NCBI GenBank assembly: GCA_021732005.1
Contig: JAKFVT010000034.1
Span: forward strand, 114,720 to 178,719
Direction: 5' to 3'
DNA from: Mycobacterium sp.
GTDB taxonomy: Bacteria > Actinomycetota > Actinomycetes > Mycobacteriales > Mycobacteriaceae
Length of the DNA: 64,000 bases
Shown here: positions 47,230 to 55,852 of the stretch, piece by piece
Layout: the number at the start of each line of letters is the position of its first letter
How positions within the stretch are numbered: the stretch's first letter is position 1
The notes under the pieces: generated by a model
The model's database searches: none
The model's input: the letters and a program-made list of their open reading frames with translations, nothing else
What the model was told of the DNA's origin: nothing
Program-made: the position numbers and the translations under genes

Positions 47230-48759
47230 TTGGCTGACTTCGTCGCCTCGATTGACCAGGGCACCACCAGCACCCGCTGCATGATCTTCGACCACAAGGG
47301 CGCTGAGGTGGGTCGGCATCAGCTCGAGCACGAACAGATCCTGCCGCAGTCCGGGTGGGTGGAGCACAACCCGGTGGAGATCTGGGAACGCACGCAGACC
47401 GTGGTGGTCTCGGCGTTGAACAAGACGAAGCTGTCCGTCGAGGACCTGGTCGCGCTGGGCATCACCAACCAGCGCGAGACCACCCTGGTGTGGAACCGCA
47501 GGACGGGACGGCCCTACCACAACGCGATCGTGTGGCAGGACACCCGAACCGACCGGATCGCGGCCGCGCTGGATCGGGACGGCCGCGGCGACATCATCCG
47601 GCGCAAGGCCGGTCTGCCGCCGGCGACGTACTTCTCCGGCGGCAAGCTGCAGTGGATTCTGGAGAACGTCGACGGCGTCCGTGCCGACGCCGAACGCGGT
47701 GACGCGCTGTTCGGCACGCCGGACACCTGGGTGCTGTGGAACCTGACCGGGGGAACCCACGGTGGTGTGCACGTCACCGACGTCACCAATGCCAGCCGCA
47801 CCATGCTGATGAACCTGGAGACGCTGGATTGGGATGACGAACTGTTGTCGCTCTTCGGGATTCCGCGTGCGATGCTGCCGGAGATCAGGCCGTCGTCGTC
47901 ACCGGAGCCGTACGGGGTGACGCTATCCGGTGGACCGCTGGGCGGTGAGGTGCCACTGACCGGAATCCTCGGCGATCAGCAGGCGGCGATGGTCGGGCAG
48001 GTGTGCCTGAGCCCCGGCGAGGCCAAGAACACCTACGGCACCGGCAACTTCCTGCTGCTCAACACCGGTGAGAAGATCGTGCGCAGCGAGAACGGGTTGC
48101 TGACCACCGTGTGCTATCAGTTCGCGTCCAGAGATGGGGGAGAAGCGAAACCCGTTTACGCCCTTGAAGGTTCGATCGCGGTGACCGGCTCGGCCGTGCA
48201 GTGGCTACGCGATCAGCTCGGCATCATCAGCGGGGCTTCGCAGAGCGAGACCCTGGCGCGGCAGGTCGCCGACAACGGCGGCGTGTACTTCGTGCCGGCG
48301 TTCTCGGGACTGTTCGCGCCGTATTGGCGTTCGGATGCGCGCGGGGCGATCGTCGGGCTGTCCCGGTACAACTCCAACGCGCATGTTGCCCGGGCGACGC
48401 TGGAGGCAATCTGCTATCAGAGCCGCGACGTGGTCGACGCGATGGAAGCCGATTCCGGTGTGCACCTTGAGATTTTGAAGGTCGACGGCGGTGTCACCCA
48501 GAACGAGCTGTGCATGCAGATCCAAGCCGATGTGCTGGGTGTGGACGTGGTGCGCCCGGTGGTCGCCGAGACCACCGCACTGGGTGCGGCGTATGCCGCC
48601 GGGTTGGCGGTCGGATTCTGGGCCGATCCCGATGACCTGCGTGCCAATTGGCAGGAGGACCGGCGATGGTCCCCGGCGTGGGACGACGACCAACGTGAGG
48701 CCGGCTACGCCGGATGGCGCAAAGCCGTGCAGCGCACGCTGGACTGGATCGACGTGTAA
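47230..48759 (+). CDS. glpK: Glycerol kinase
   Basis: A 509-residue FGGY-family kinase that phosphorylates glycerol to glycerol 3-phosphate. It begins [24 protein letters not shown] ATP-binding phosphate-1 motif and keeps [21 protein letters not shown] and the [16 protein letters not shown] signature. The TTG at 47230 has AGGAG at 47219-47223 and aligns with known GlpK starts, so a longer frame from 47179 is rejected. It corresponds to Rv3696c. A strong bidirectional hairpin begins at its stop codon. Confidence 0.97.
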   Translation: MADFVASIDQGTTSTRCMIFDHKGAEVGRHQLEHEQILPQSGWVEHNPVEIWERTQTVVVSALNKTKLSVEDLVALGITNQRETTLVWNRRTGRPYHNAIVWQDTRTDRIAAALDRDGRGDIIRRKAGLPPATYFSGGKLQWILENVDGVRADAERGDALFGTPDTWVLWNLTGGTHGGVHVTDVTNASRTMLMNLETLDWDDELLSLFGIPRAMLPEIRPSSSPEPYGVTLSGGPLGGEVPLTGILGDQQAAMVGQVCLSPGEAKNTYGTGNFLLLNTGEKIVRSENGLLTTVCYQFASRDGGEAKPVYALEGSIAVTGSAVQWLRDQLGIISGASQSETLARQVADNGGVYFVPAFSGLFAPYWRSDARGAIVGLSRYNSNAHVARATLEAICYQSRDVVDAMEADSGVHLEILKVDGGVTQNELCMQIQADVLGVDVVRPVVAETTALGAAYAAGLAVGFWADPDDLRANWQEDRRWSPAWDDDQREAGYAGWRKAVQRTLDWIDV

Positions 48760-48829
48760 GCCCGCGAGCAGACACAAAAGACCCCAACACGCCGGGGCGT
48801 GCGGGGCTTTTGTGTCTGCTCGTGCGGGC
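48760..48829. terminator. Bidirectional terminator between glpK and padR
   Basis: A perfect 15-bp stem GAGCAGACACAAAAG/CTTTTGTGTCTGCTC is extended by GCCCGC/GCGGGC with a two-base bulge (left arm 48760-48780, right arm 48807-48829) and has a GC-rich nested loop. It starts right after the glpK stop and ends five bases before the stop of the convergent PadR gene. AAAAG/CTTTT tracts make it the most terminator-like hairpin in the window. Confidence 0.85.
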
Positions 48830-48834
48830 TCGGG

Positions 48835-49572
48835 TTACTCGGACTCGCCGAGGATCTGGTAGATCTCGCGGCGCGCATTGTTGACGATGTCGATGATGCG
48901 CTGCTGCTGCTCCGGGTTGGCGGCGAAAGCCGCCTGTCGTACGGCGCCGAACAACTGGCCCACGGCGGCTCGGATGTTGACCTGACCGGGGTCGGCACCT
49001 TCGGTGATCTCGTCCCACGGGGCGGTCTCGACCTTCTCGGCGGCGGCGCGGCCTTCGTCGGTCAGCTCGAAAAGCTTCTTGCTGCCTTCGGATTCGCTTG
49101 CCACCAGCAGACCTTCGTCGGCCAGCAGCTGCAGGGTCGGGTAGATCGAGCCGGGGCTCGGCTTCCACAGATCCTGGGTGCGCTCGGCGATCTCCTGGAT
49201 CATCTCGTAGCCGTGCATCGGCCGCTCGGCGAGCAGTTTGAGGATCGCGGCGCGCACGTCACCGCGACGACCGCGACCGCGGCCGTGTCCGCGGCGACCG
49301 CCGCGTCCGCCGCCACCGGGCCCGAAGCCGGGGCCGAAACCCGGGCCGAAGCCGGGACCAAAGCCGCCGCGCGGGCCGAACGGCGGACCGTCGTGGCGGT
49401 CGCCGTGCTCGCGGAACTGCTCACGCAGTTGATCGCGGAGCTCGCGGCGGCCATGCCGGTCGTGGCGACGGCCACGGCCAGCGGGTGCGAAACCGAAACC
49501 CGGACCGAAGCCGGGACCAAAGCCGGGACGGCCCATATCTGGGCCCCCGAACTGGGGAAATGGGGTGTTCAT
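48835..49572 (-). CDS. PadR-family regulator with Gly/Pro/Phe-repeat N-terminal extension
   Basis: A 245-residue PadR protein. The winged helix occupies about 103-185 (VRAAILKLLAERPMHGYEMIQEI, PSPGSIYPTLQLLADEGLL). It is preceded by a ~100-residue low-complexity region with GPGF repeats (about 17-28 and 70-84) and an Arg-rich block (RGRRHDRHGRRELRD). The C-terminal helix (about 200-243) should give dimerisation. The role of the repeats is unknown; they could bind RNA/DNA or drive condensation. Four GTTTC/GAAAC half-sites directly upstream (49582-49639) suggest autorepression. Confidence 0.85.
   Translation of the reverse strand: MNTPFPQFGGPDMGRPGFGPGFGPGFGFAPAGRGRRHDRHGRRELRDQLREQFREHGDRHDGPPFGPRGGFGPGFGPGFGPGFGPGGGGRGGRRGHGRGRGRRGDVRAAILKLLAERPMHGYEMIQEIAERTQDLWKPSPGSIYPTLQLLADEGLLVASESEGSKKLFELTDEGRAAAEKVETAPWDEITEGADPGQVNIRAAVGQLFGAVRQAAFAANPEQQQRIIDIVNNARREIYQILGESE
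49318..49365. repeat. 12-bp tandem repeats in the padR gene
   Basis: Four imperfect copies of a 12-bp unit (consensus GGGCCGAAGCC plus one base) in the coding sequence, giving the GFGP repeats of the PadR N-terminal extension. A shorter run of the same unit lies at about 49490-49530. Such repeats may vary in number between strains. Confidence 0.6.
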
Positions 49573-49581
49573 AGAGGTTCT

Positions 49582-49639
49582 CGTTTCTGGTCTGGAAACG
49601 CCGAATGCGTTTCCGATACGTTGACGATATATCGGAAAC
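49582..49639. promoter_or_regulatory. Probable PadR operator with four half-sites
   Basis: Two inverted repeats upstream of the first PadR gene: CGTTTC/GAAACG (49582-49587 and 49595-49600) and the longer GTTTCCGATA/TATCGGAAAC (49609-49618 and 49630-49639, 11-base spacer, arms perfect). All share GTTTC/GAAAC. The position covers the expected promoter of the minus-strand padR gene. Confidence 0.6.
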
Positions 49640-49655
49640 TATCGCGATGCAACGG

Positions 49656-50180
49656 TTAGTTGGATCGCCGGTCGATTTCCTTGACCACCCAACGGGCCCA
49701 GTCGGCCTCCATCGCCTCTACTCGCAGTCCGAATTCCAGGGCTGCGCGTCCGTAGAATCCGACGTCGCTGTCGCCCCACTCCATGCAGTCGCGCACCTGC
49801 TCATAGCGGGTGAGCTCGGCTTCGGCATGCTCGGCGACCGAGACCATGTAGGCCCGGGCCTGCTCGGGAGTCATCTCACTGAGCAGGAACACCCGGAGCA
49901 ACTCCGCGCTGCGGTATGGCGGATCGTCCTGGGGGTTGGTCATCCAGCGCAGCAGATCCTGACGTCCGGCATCGGTGACCCGGTATTCCTTGCGTCCGCG
50001 CGGGCCGACGTCGGTGACCTCGATCAGGCCTGCATTGGCGAGTTTGTTGAGCTCGCCGTAGAGCTGGCTCTGGGTCGCCGGCCACACGTTGGCCATCGAC
50101 ACATCGAAGCGTTTGAGCAGGTCGTACCCGCTGCCGGGCTCCTGGGCGAGGAGGCCCAGCGCCGCGTACCGAAGACTCAC
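49656..50180 (-). CDS. PadR-family regulator with Vir_act_alpha C-terminal domain
   Basis: A 174-residue PadR protein with the conserved start MSLRYAALGLLAQEPGSGYDL (winged helix to about 80) and a C-terminal Vir_act_alpha-type helical domain (about 90-172). The GTG at 50180 is chosen because it gives this canonical N-terminus; a GTG seven codons upstream is in frame. It is divergent from the carotenoid oxygenase gene, with an inverted repeat between, and upstream of the other PadR gene in the same direction. PadR proteins of this type often sense phenolic acids. Confidence 0.85.
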   Translation of the reverse strand: MSLRYAALGLLAQEPGSGYDLLKRFDVSMANVWPATQSQLYGELNKLANAGLIEVTDVGPRGRKEYRVTDAGRQDLLRWMTNPQDDPPYRSAELLRVFLLSEMTPEQARAYMVSVAEHAEAELTRYEQVRDCMEWGDSDVGFYGRAALEFGLRVEAMEADWARWVVKEIDRRSN

Positions 50181-50200
50181 GCGACCATCGTAAAGCTCCA

Positions 50201-50227
50201 CATGTCAGTTATGGAATATATGACGTG
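50201..50227. promoter_or_regulatory. Inverted repeat between padR and the carotenoid oxygenase gene
   Basis: CATGTCA (50201-50207) and TGACGTG (50221-50227) form an inverted repeat with one mismatch and a 13-base AT-rich spacer, typical of a PadR operator. Just beyond it TTGACA (50234-50239) is a perfect -35 hexamer for the oxygenase gene; its -10 is not obvious. Confidence 0.5.
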
Positions 50228-50269
50228 CCACTATTGACAGGTCATCAGTGGACTGTCACAGTTAGCGGC

Positions 50270-51616
50270 ATGACGGACACCACGACCGACTCAGCCAACT
50301 TGCCCGCCGAAGGGCAGTTCTTCCAGCGTGGTAACTACGCACCGGTGCCGGACGAGCTCACCGAGTACACGTTGCCCGTCGAGGGAGCGATCCCGCCCGA
50401 CCTCGACGGCTGGTACCTGCGCAACGGCCCGAACCCGCGTGAGGCCAACAGCCACTGGTTCACCGGCGACGGGATGATCCACGGCGTCCGCATCGAAGAC
50501 GGCGCGGCCAAGTGGTACCGCAACCGCTGGGTGCGCACCGACAGCTTCGTCGACCCGTTCCCGCTCTACCGCGAGGACGGGACGCGTGACTTGCGGGCCG
50601 CCGTCGCCAACACTCATGTCGTCAACCACGCAGGCAAGACGCTGGCGCTGGTGGAGTCCTCGTTCCCGTACGAGATCACCAACGAACTGGAGACGGTGGG
50701 CTGCTACGACTTTGACGGCAAGCTGCAGAACTCGATGACCGCTCACCCGAAGATCTGCCCGACCACCGGCCAACTGCATTTCTTCGGATACGGCAGCATC
50801 TTCGAGCCGTATGTCACGTATCATCGCGCCGACGCCAACGGTGAGCTGACCGTCAACCGTCCACTGGACGTCAAGGCGCACACCATGATGCACGACTTCG
50901 CGATGACCGCCGAGCACGTGATCTTCATGGACCTGCCGATCGTGTTCAACCTCGACATCGCCATGCGCGGCGAAGGTGACATGCCCTACCGATGGGACGA
51001 CGACTACGGCGCCCGGCTCGGTGTGCTGCGGCGTGACGATCCGTTCGGTGAGGTCCGCTGGTTCGAGATCGATCCCTGCTACGTGTTCCATGTGGCCAAT
51101 GCGCACGAGTCCGCTGACGGGAAATCGATTGTGCTGCAGGCTGTCCGCTACGCCGAATTGTGGCGGGACAACGGCGGGTTCGACGCCAATGCGGTGATGT
51201 GGAGCTGGACGATCGACCTGCAGAACGGCACGGTCAGCGAGCGTCAGCTCGACGACCGCGCGGTGGAATTCCCGCGGATCGATGACCGGCTGGCCGGCCT
51301 GCCCGCGCGCTACTCGGTCTCCGTCGGCGACGCCAGCCTGGTGCGCCACGACCTGACCGACGGCAGCGCCGTCGAGCACCGCTTCAGCACCGGAATGGTC
51401 CCGGGCGGGCCGGGAGAGGCGGTCTTCGTCCCCTCCACATCGGGACCGGCCGACGAAAGCAACGGCTGGTACATCGCCTACGTGTACGACGGCGCGCGCG
51501 ATGGAAGCGATCTGGTGATCCTGGATGCGTCGAACTTCGCGGGTAAGCCGGTGGCCCGAATCCAGCTGCCGCGGCGGGTTCCATACGGCTTCCACGGCAA
51601 CTGGATTCCCGCGTAG
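50270..51616 (+). CDS. Carotenoid/stilbene cleavage oxygenase
   Basis: A 448-residue member of the carotenoid cleavage oxygenase family, non-haem iron dioxygenases that split C=C bonds of carotenoids, apocarotenoids or lignin-type stilbenes. The four iron-binding histidines are visible: H159 (TAHPKICP), H208 (MMHDFAM), H274 (VFHVANAHE) and H442 (GFHGNW). The RNGPNP motif near 51-56 is also typical. ATG 50270 is the conserved start. No carotenoid synthesis gene is nearby; the divergent PadR and downstream SDR and SnoaL-like genes suggest a catabolic use, possibly of phenolic stilbenes. Confidence 0.9.
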   Translation: MTDTTTDSANLPAEGQFFQRGNYAPVPDELTEYTLPVEGAIPPDLDGWYLRNGPNPREANSHWFTGDGMIHGVRIEDGAAKWYRNRWVRTDSFVDPFPLYREDGTRDLRAAVANTHVVNHAGKTLALVESSFPYEITNELETVGCYDFDGKLQNSMTAHPKICPTTGQLHFFGYGSIFEPYVTYHRADANGELTVNRPLDVKAHTMMHDFAMTAEHVIFMDLPIVFNLDIAMRGEGDMPYRWDDDYGARLGVLRRDDPFGEVRWFEIDPCYVFHVANAHESADGKSIVLQAVRYAELWRDNGGFDANAVMWSWTIDLQNGTVSERQLDDRAVEFPRIDDRLAGLPARYSVSVGDASLVRHDLTDGSAVEHRFSTGMVPGGPGEAVFVPSTSGPADESNGWYIAYVYDGARDGSDLVILDASNFAGKPVARIQLPRRVPYGFHGNWIPA

Positions 51617-51664
51617 CGGTACTCCGGCACCAGCCCGGCGCCGACCCTGCGACGATATGAGCCC

Positions 51665-52414
51665 ATGGGCGACTTCAGCGCGCTACCGGGCACGGCCATC
51701 GTCGTCGGCGGCACCGGCGGGATCGGCGCCGAGATCGTCCGGATGCTCGTCGCGCGGGGGTCGCGGGTGGGCTTCACCTACTGCGGCAACGCAAGCAAGG
51801 CGGCCGAACTCGCAGCCGACGGCGCGACCGCCGAGCAGCTCGACATCACCGACGCGGCGGCGGTACGCCGCGTCGTCGACTCGTTCGCCGCCGCCGATGG
51901 CGTACACACCGTCGTCCATGCCGCCGGCGCGCATGTGCCGATGCGGCACCTCAGCACCGTCGACCCCGACCGGTTCGATCAGCAGCTGAACACCGACACC
52001 GCGGGCTTCTTCAACGTCGTCACCGCCGTGCTGTCGCACCTGCGCGCATCCCGGGGCAGTCTCGTGGCCGTCACCACCGCCGCCACGCGACGCTTCGCCG
52101 TCCGGGACGGGCTGTCGGTCGCCCCGAAGGCCGCCATCGAAGCGCTGATCCGCGGGATCGCCGCCGAGGAGGGCAGATTCGGGGTGCGCGCCAACTGTGT
52201 CGGCCCGGGGATGCTCGTCGACGGCAACGCGCAGCGACTGCTCGCCGACGGTGACCTCGACGAGAAGGCGCTCGACGCCGCCCGGCGCAACACCCCGTTG
52301 GGCCGCTTCGGCGATGCCGCCGATATCGCCGAGGCGGTGTGCTTCCTGGCCTCGCCGCGCGCCGGGTTCATCACCGGCCAGAAGCTGGACGTGGACGGCG
52401 GTTACGGTGTCTGA
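51665..52414 (+). CDS. SDR-family oxidoreductase with altered catalytic residues
   Basis: A 249-residue short-chain dehydrogenase/reductase. The NAD(P)-binding GGTGGIG lies at 15-21, and the CVGPGMLVDGNAQR and ITGQKLDVDGGYGV segments are normal for the family. At the active site, however, the usual YxxxK reads SVAPK: the Lys is kept but the Tyr position is Ser, and the upstream catalytic Ser position is Thr. It may use an unusual mechanism or bind without catalysis. It overlaps the SnoaL-like gene by 8 bp. Confidence 0.82.
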   Translation: MGDFSALPGTAIVVGGTGGIGAEIVRMLVARGSRVGFTYCGNASKAAELAADGATAEQLDITDAAAVRRVVDSFAAADGVHTVVHAAGAHVPMRHLSTVDPDRFDQQLNTDTAGFFNVVTAVLSHLRASRGSLVAVTTAATRRFAVRDGLSVAPKAAIEALIRGIAAEEGRFGVRANCVGPGMLVDGNAQRLLADGDLDEKALDAARRNTPLGRFGDAADIAEAVCFLASPRAGFITGQKLDVDGGYGV

Positions 52415-52907
52415 CCGGATAACCGATACCCACGCGATCCGCGACGTGGTCGCCCTCTATTGCCGGGGGATTGACCGCCTCGACTTCGATCTGGTGCGTC
52501 AGGCCTACCACGACGACGGCATCGACCATCACACCGGTTTCGATGGAACCGTCGATGAGTACGTCTCGTGGGTGAGTAAGAGCCTCGAATACCTGTCCGG
52601 AACAATGCATTTCATCGGCAACCACCACGCCGACTTCGTCGACCAGGACACCGCCATCAGCGAGACCTACGTGATGGCAACGCATTGGGGCCCGCCGGGC
52701 TCAGGCCAGCGGGCCAATTTCACCACCGGCGCGCGCTACGTCGACCTGATGGAGCGCCGAGCCGGTCGGTGGGCGATCGCTGAGCGCTGGGCGGTGCGGG
52801 AGTGGACCCGTCCGGACGTGTTCGTCGCCCCCGAACAGCCCGGACCCCGCGGTACCCGCGACGCTGACGATCCGCTGTCTGTCCTCATGAAACGCTTTGG
52901 CCTGTAG
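52407..52907 (+). CDS. SnoaL-like (NTF2-fold) protein
   Basis: A 166-residue protein of the SnoaL_4/NTF2-like fold, common among small dehydratases, isomerases and hydroxylase components of aromatic and steroid breakdown. Segments AIRDVVALYCRGIDRLDFDLVRQAYHDDG and WVSKSLEYLSGTMHFIGNHH are typical for the group, with the H and D pair (about 36-40) near the usual active site. GTG 52407 overlaps the SDR stop by 8 bp, suggesting that the two products act together with the oxygenase. Confidence 0.8.
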   Translation: MSDRITDTHAIRDVVALYCRGIDRLDFDLVRQAYHDDGIDHHTGFDGTVDEYVSWVSKSLEYLSGTMHFIGNHHADFVDQDTAISETYVMATHWGPPGSGQRANFTTGARYVDLMERRAGRWAIAERWAVREWTRPDVFVAPEQPGPRGTRDADDPLSVLMKRFGL

Positions 52908-52932
52908 GGGTTGCGAGTACCCTCAGCACACC

Positions 52933-53310
52933 ATGGCGGTGAAATGGCTGGACGATCCGGAAGACCACGACTATGACGCGGCGGCGGACTATTTGAGCAT
53001 GCTCGCCGAAGACCCCACCGCGACAGCCACCGTGACCGCGCTCCGAGCAGCGAAACCGGTGTACCGCAAGGCCAAAGATATTCTCCGGGCGGCTCGGCTG
53101 ACGGTGCTGCCGGTGGACAATCCGCATGTGAAGTCCGATCTGGCGAAGATCGAGGCAGGCAAGAAGCTCTCCCCGATACTGCTGGTGCGTGGCACCCCCG
53201 CCGATGCCATGCAGATCGCCGACGGCTACCACCGGGTCTGCGCCAGTTTCCTCACCGACGAGAACACGGCGATCCCGTGCCGGCTCGTGTCGTGGGTGCA
53301 TACGGCGTGA
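52933..53310 (+). CDS. ParB/sulfiredoxin-like domain protein, unknown function
   Basis: A 125-residue protein. Residues about 55-115 resemble the ParB/Srx fold: LSPILLV followed by QIADGYHRVCASF, where the D-G-x-H-R motif is the CTP- or ATP-binding signature of ParB-type proteins. The N-terminal half is acidic and helical. There is no helix-turn-helix and no ParA nearby, so chromosome partitioning is unlikely. Its stop overlaps the antiporter GTG by 4 bp, linking it to an ion transporter, an unusual pairing. Confidence 0.6.
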   Translation: MAVKWLDDPEDHDYDAAADYLSMLAEDPTATATVTALRAAKPVYRKAKDILRAARLTVLPVDNPHVKSDLAKIEAGKKLSPILLVRGTPADAMQIADGYHRVCASFLTDENTAIPCRLVSWVHTA

Positions 53311-54464
53311 GCTTCGGCTTCTCCACCCTGGCGCTGGTCGCGGTCATCGGCTTGGCCGGGCCGCTTCTGGCGTCGGTGCCGCGGCTGCGCATCCCGGTCG
53401 TCATCGGCGAGTTGGCGGTGGGATTACTCATCGGCAGAACGGGTTTCGGCCTCGTCGACCCCGGTGACAAGACGTTCAACCTGCTGGCCGACATCGGATT
53501 CGCATTGGTGATGTTCGTGGTGGGCACGCAGGTGCCGATCCGCGACGTCACCCTGCGATCCTCGATCCCCATGGCGATGGTGCGGACGGTGCTGGTGGGC
53601 GCTGTCGCGACCGGCGTGGCGGTCGGGTTGGCGGCAGCGTTCCACACCGGCCACGCCGCGGTGTATGCGGTGTTGATGGCGTCGTCGTCGGCGGCACTGG
53701 CCCTGCCGGTCATCCAGCAACTCGGCCTCGGCGGCCCCGCGGTGCAGGCCGTCACCGCGCAGATCGCGATCGCGGATGCGACGTCGATCGTGTTGCTGCC
53801 GTTGGTGATCGACCCTGACCACGCGCTGACCGCCGCCTCCGGTGCGCTGCTGATCGCGTTCTGCGCCGGCATGGTGTTCCTCGGGCTGTGGGTGTCCACC
53901 CGACGAGGTTGGCGCAGGCGGCTGCATCACTTCTCCGAGCGCAACAACTTCGCCCTCGAGTTGCGCATCAGCTTGCTCGTCCTGTTCGCGCTTGCCACCC
54001 TCGCGATCACCACCCACGTGTCGATCATGTTGGCCGGCTTCGCTCTGGGCCTGGCGGTCAAGGCGGCGGGCGAACCGAGGCGGCTGGCCCGTCAGCTGTT
54101 CGGCATCACCGAAGGTCTGTTCAGTCCGCTGTTCTTCGTCTGGCTCGGCGCCTCGCTGCAGGTACGTGAACTCGGCGACCATCCGGCCTACATCCTGCTG
54201 GGGGTTGGCCTGGGCATCGGCGCGGTACTCGCGCACTGCGTCGGACGGCTGACCGGGCAGCCTCTGGCGCTGGCCGCGCTGGCCGCCGCTCAGCTCGGAG
54301 TGCCGGTCGCCGCGGCCACTCTCGGCACCCAGAACCGGCTGCTGGCCGCGGGCGAACCCTCGGCGCTGATGCTCGGCGCGCTGCTGACCATCGGCGTCAC
54401 CTCGATAGCCAGCGTGATCGCGGCTCGACGGCACCAAGAACAGCCACCGGCGCCGGCTGCCTAG
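53307..54464 (+). CDS. Cation/proton antiporter, CPA family
   Basis: A 385-residue membrane protein with about 11-12 transmembrane segments of the Na+/H+ exchanger fold. The conserved N-terminal helix RIPVVIGELAVGLLIGRTGFG and the ion-site region AQIAIADATSIVLLPL are visible. It exchanges a monovalent cation for protons, contributing to pH or ion balance. There is no C-terminal TrkA-N domain. GTG 53307 overlaps the ParB-like gene by 4 bp (GTGA). Confidence 0.82.
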   Translation: MSFGFSTLALVAVIGLAGPLLASVPRLRIPVVIGELAVGLLIGRTGFGLVDPGDKTFNLLADIGFALVMFVVGTQVPIRDVTLRSSIPMAMVRTVLVGAVATGVAVGLAAAFHTGHAAVYAVLMASSSAALALPVIQQLGLGGPAVQAVTAQIAIADATSIVLLPLVIDPDHALTAASGALLIAFCAGMVFLGLWVSTRRGWRRRLHHFSERNNFALELRISLLVLFALATLAITTHVSIMLAGFALGLAVKAAGEPRRLARQLFGITEGLFSPLFFVWLGASLQVRELGDHPAYILLGVGLGIGAVLAHCVGRLTGQPLALAALAAAQLGVPVAAATLGTQNRLLAAGEPSALMLGALLTIGVTSIASVIAARRHQEQPPAPAA

Positions 54465-54508
54465 CGCCACGACGTGTGCCGGTTGTCCGGTTGGGGTAGC
54501 CGACGTCT

Positions 54509-54850
54509 ATGAGCGCATCGAACGCCACCGAAACACACCCCGAGAAGGCGCCGCGGGCTCGGCTCTGGACGAACTGGTTGTTGGCGCTGTCCACCCTGGT
54601 GGGCGCGGGGGCCGTTCAGCTGTTCGCCATGGGCGCGGTGATGGGGACCGCTGCGTGCAGCAATCCCAATTGCCCGAAGCCGAGTGGCTTCGTCTACGGG
54701 CTGCTCACCTACGGTGCGCCGGTGATCGCGGTGCTGGCTGTCGTTGTCACCTTCTTCACGGCGAAACATCCACGCGGCTGGGTGGTTCCCGCAGTCGCGT
54801 GGGTGCTGCTGATCATCGACATCGCCATCCTGTCCGCTACGTTTTCCTAG
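54509..54850 (+). CDS. Small three-helix membrane protein, unknown function
   Basis: A 113-residue protein with three transmembrane segments (about 22-44, 60-82, 90-110) and a Cys pair in the first external loop (AACSNPNCPKPSG). Only the short N-terminus is hydrophilic. No family is recognised. ATG 54509 lies 44 bases after the antiporter gene; its end overlaps the convergent AraC gene by 14 bp. Confidence 0.65.
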   Translation: MSASNATETHPEKAPRARLWTNWLLALSTLVGAGAVQLFAMGAVMGTAACSNPNCPKPSGFVYGLLTYGAPVIAVLAVVVTFFTAKHPRGWVVPAVAWVLLIIDIAILSATFS

Positions 54851-55769
54851 CCCGACCGGCGGCTGGGCTCACGCCATGGGCTCGTTTGAACGCGGTGCTG
54901 AAGGCGAACGGCGTGCCGTAGCCGACGTGGCGTGCCACGGCGGCGACGGTGAGTTCCGACGAGCCCAATAGATCCGCGGCCAGGGCCAGCCGCCATGCGG
55001 TCAGGAATGCGATCGGTGATTCGCCGACCAGCGCGGTGAACCGCCTGGCGAAGGAAGCGCGTGAACTCCCCACCGCGGCAGCAAGATTCGCAACCGTCCA
55101 CGGGTGAGCCGGATCGTTGTACATGAGTCGGATCGCCGGACCGACGAGCGCATCGGTCTCGGCGGTCCACCACGGCGGGGCGTTGCCCGGCCGGCTGAAC
55201 CAGGTTCGCAGGAAGTCGAGAAGGAGCAGATCGAGCATCCGGTCGAGGAAGGCCTCCTGCCCGGGACCGTCGCGGACGGCCTCGGCGGCCAATGCCTGGG
55301 GCAGCGGACTGGCCCAGTCGGCGGCGTGCAACACGGCGACGTCGGGTAGCGCGCCGAGTAGCCGGGCGCTCACCGCGCTGTGGCCTTCGTAGGCGCCGAC
55401 GACGGCGCGGGTGGCGCCGGTCGCGCTGTTGCCCCACGTCCGCAGGCCCAGCGACATCGCGAACGTCAGGTCGTCACCGGTCAGCGTCGTGCACCGCTGA
55501 CCCGGGTGGATGACGATCTGCGCGGGTGTGGTGATGTCGTCGGCCAGCACGTAGTGCTCGGTGCCACGGGTCAAGGCCACGTCACCGGGATGCAGGACGA
55601 TCGCCTCGCCACCGTCAGGGGAGAGCACCGCACCGCCATCGGTCACGCAGATGACCGTCAACGGGGCCTCGTCCTGGAGTCTCATCGACCACGGTGGGTC
55701 GAGCGCCATCCGCAGAACGAACGCGCCATGGGCCCGTACCCCGTCGAGCAAGCCCACCAACGCATCCAC
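54837..55769 (-). CDS. AraC-family regulator with cupin_6 domain
   Basis: A 310-residue regulator. The N-terminal cupin_6 ligand domain covers about 1-180 (GGAVLSPDGGEAIVLHPGDVALT) and the C-terminal double helix-turn-helix about 205-305 (WTVANLAAAVGSSRASFARRF, VGYGTPFAFSTAFKRAHGVSP). GTG start at 55769. Members of this type usually control a divergent neighbour; here that is the DUF1772 membrane protein 83 bp away. Confidence 0.88.
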   Translation of the reverse strand: MDALVGLLDGVRAHGAFVLRMALDPPWSMRLQDEAPLTVICVTDGGAVLSPDGGEAIVLHPGDVALTRGTEHYVLADDITTPAQIVIHPGQRCTTLTGDDLTFAMSLGLRTWGNSATGATRAVVGAYEGHSAVSARLLGALPDVAVLHAADWASPLPQALAAEAVRDGPGQEAFLDRMLDLLLLDFLRTWFSRPGNAPPWWTAETDALVGPAIRLMYNDPAHPWTVANLAAAVGSSRASFARRFTALVGESPIAFLTAWRLALAADLLGSSELTVAAVARHVGYGTPFAFSTAFKRAHGVSPAAGRARKT

Positions 55770-55852
55770 ACCGCTAAGACTAGAGACGCACGCGTATGAA
55801 TTAGGGACTCTGAACCATTTTAAGTCTCACCGAGGTCGGGTCTACTGGCGGG

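Noticed and set aside
55770..55852. An AraC operator between the AraC and DUF1772 genes
   Set aside because: I looked for paired direct or inverted repeats in the 83-bp gap and found none convincing.
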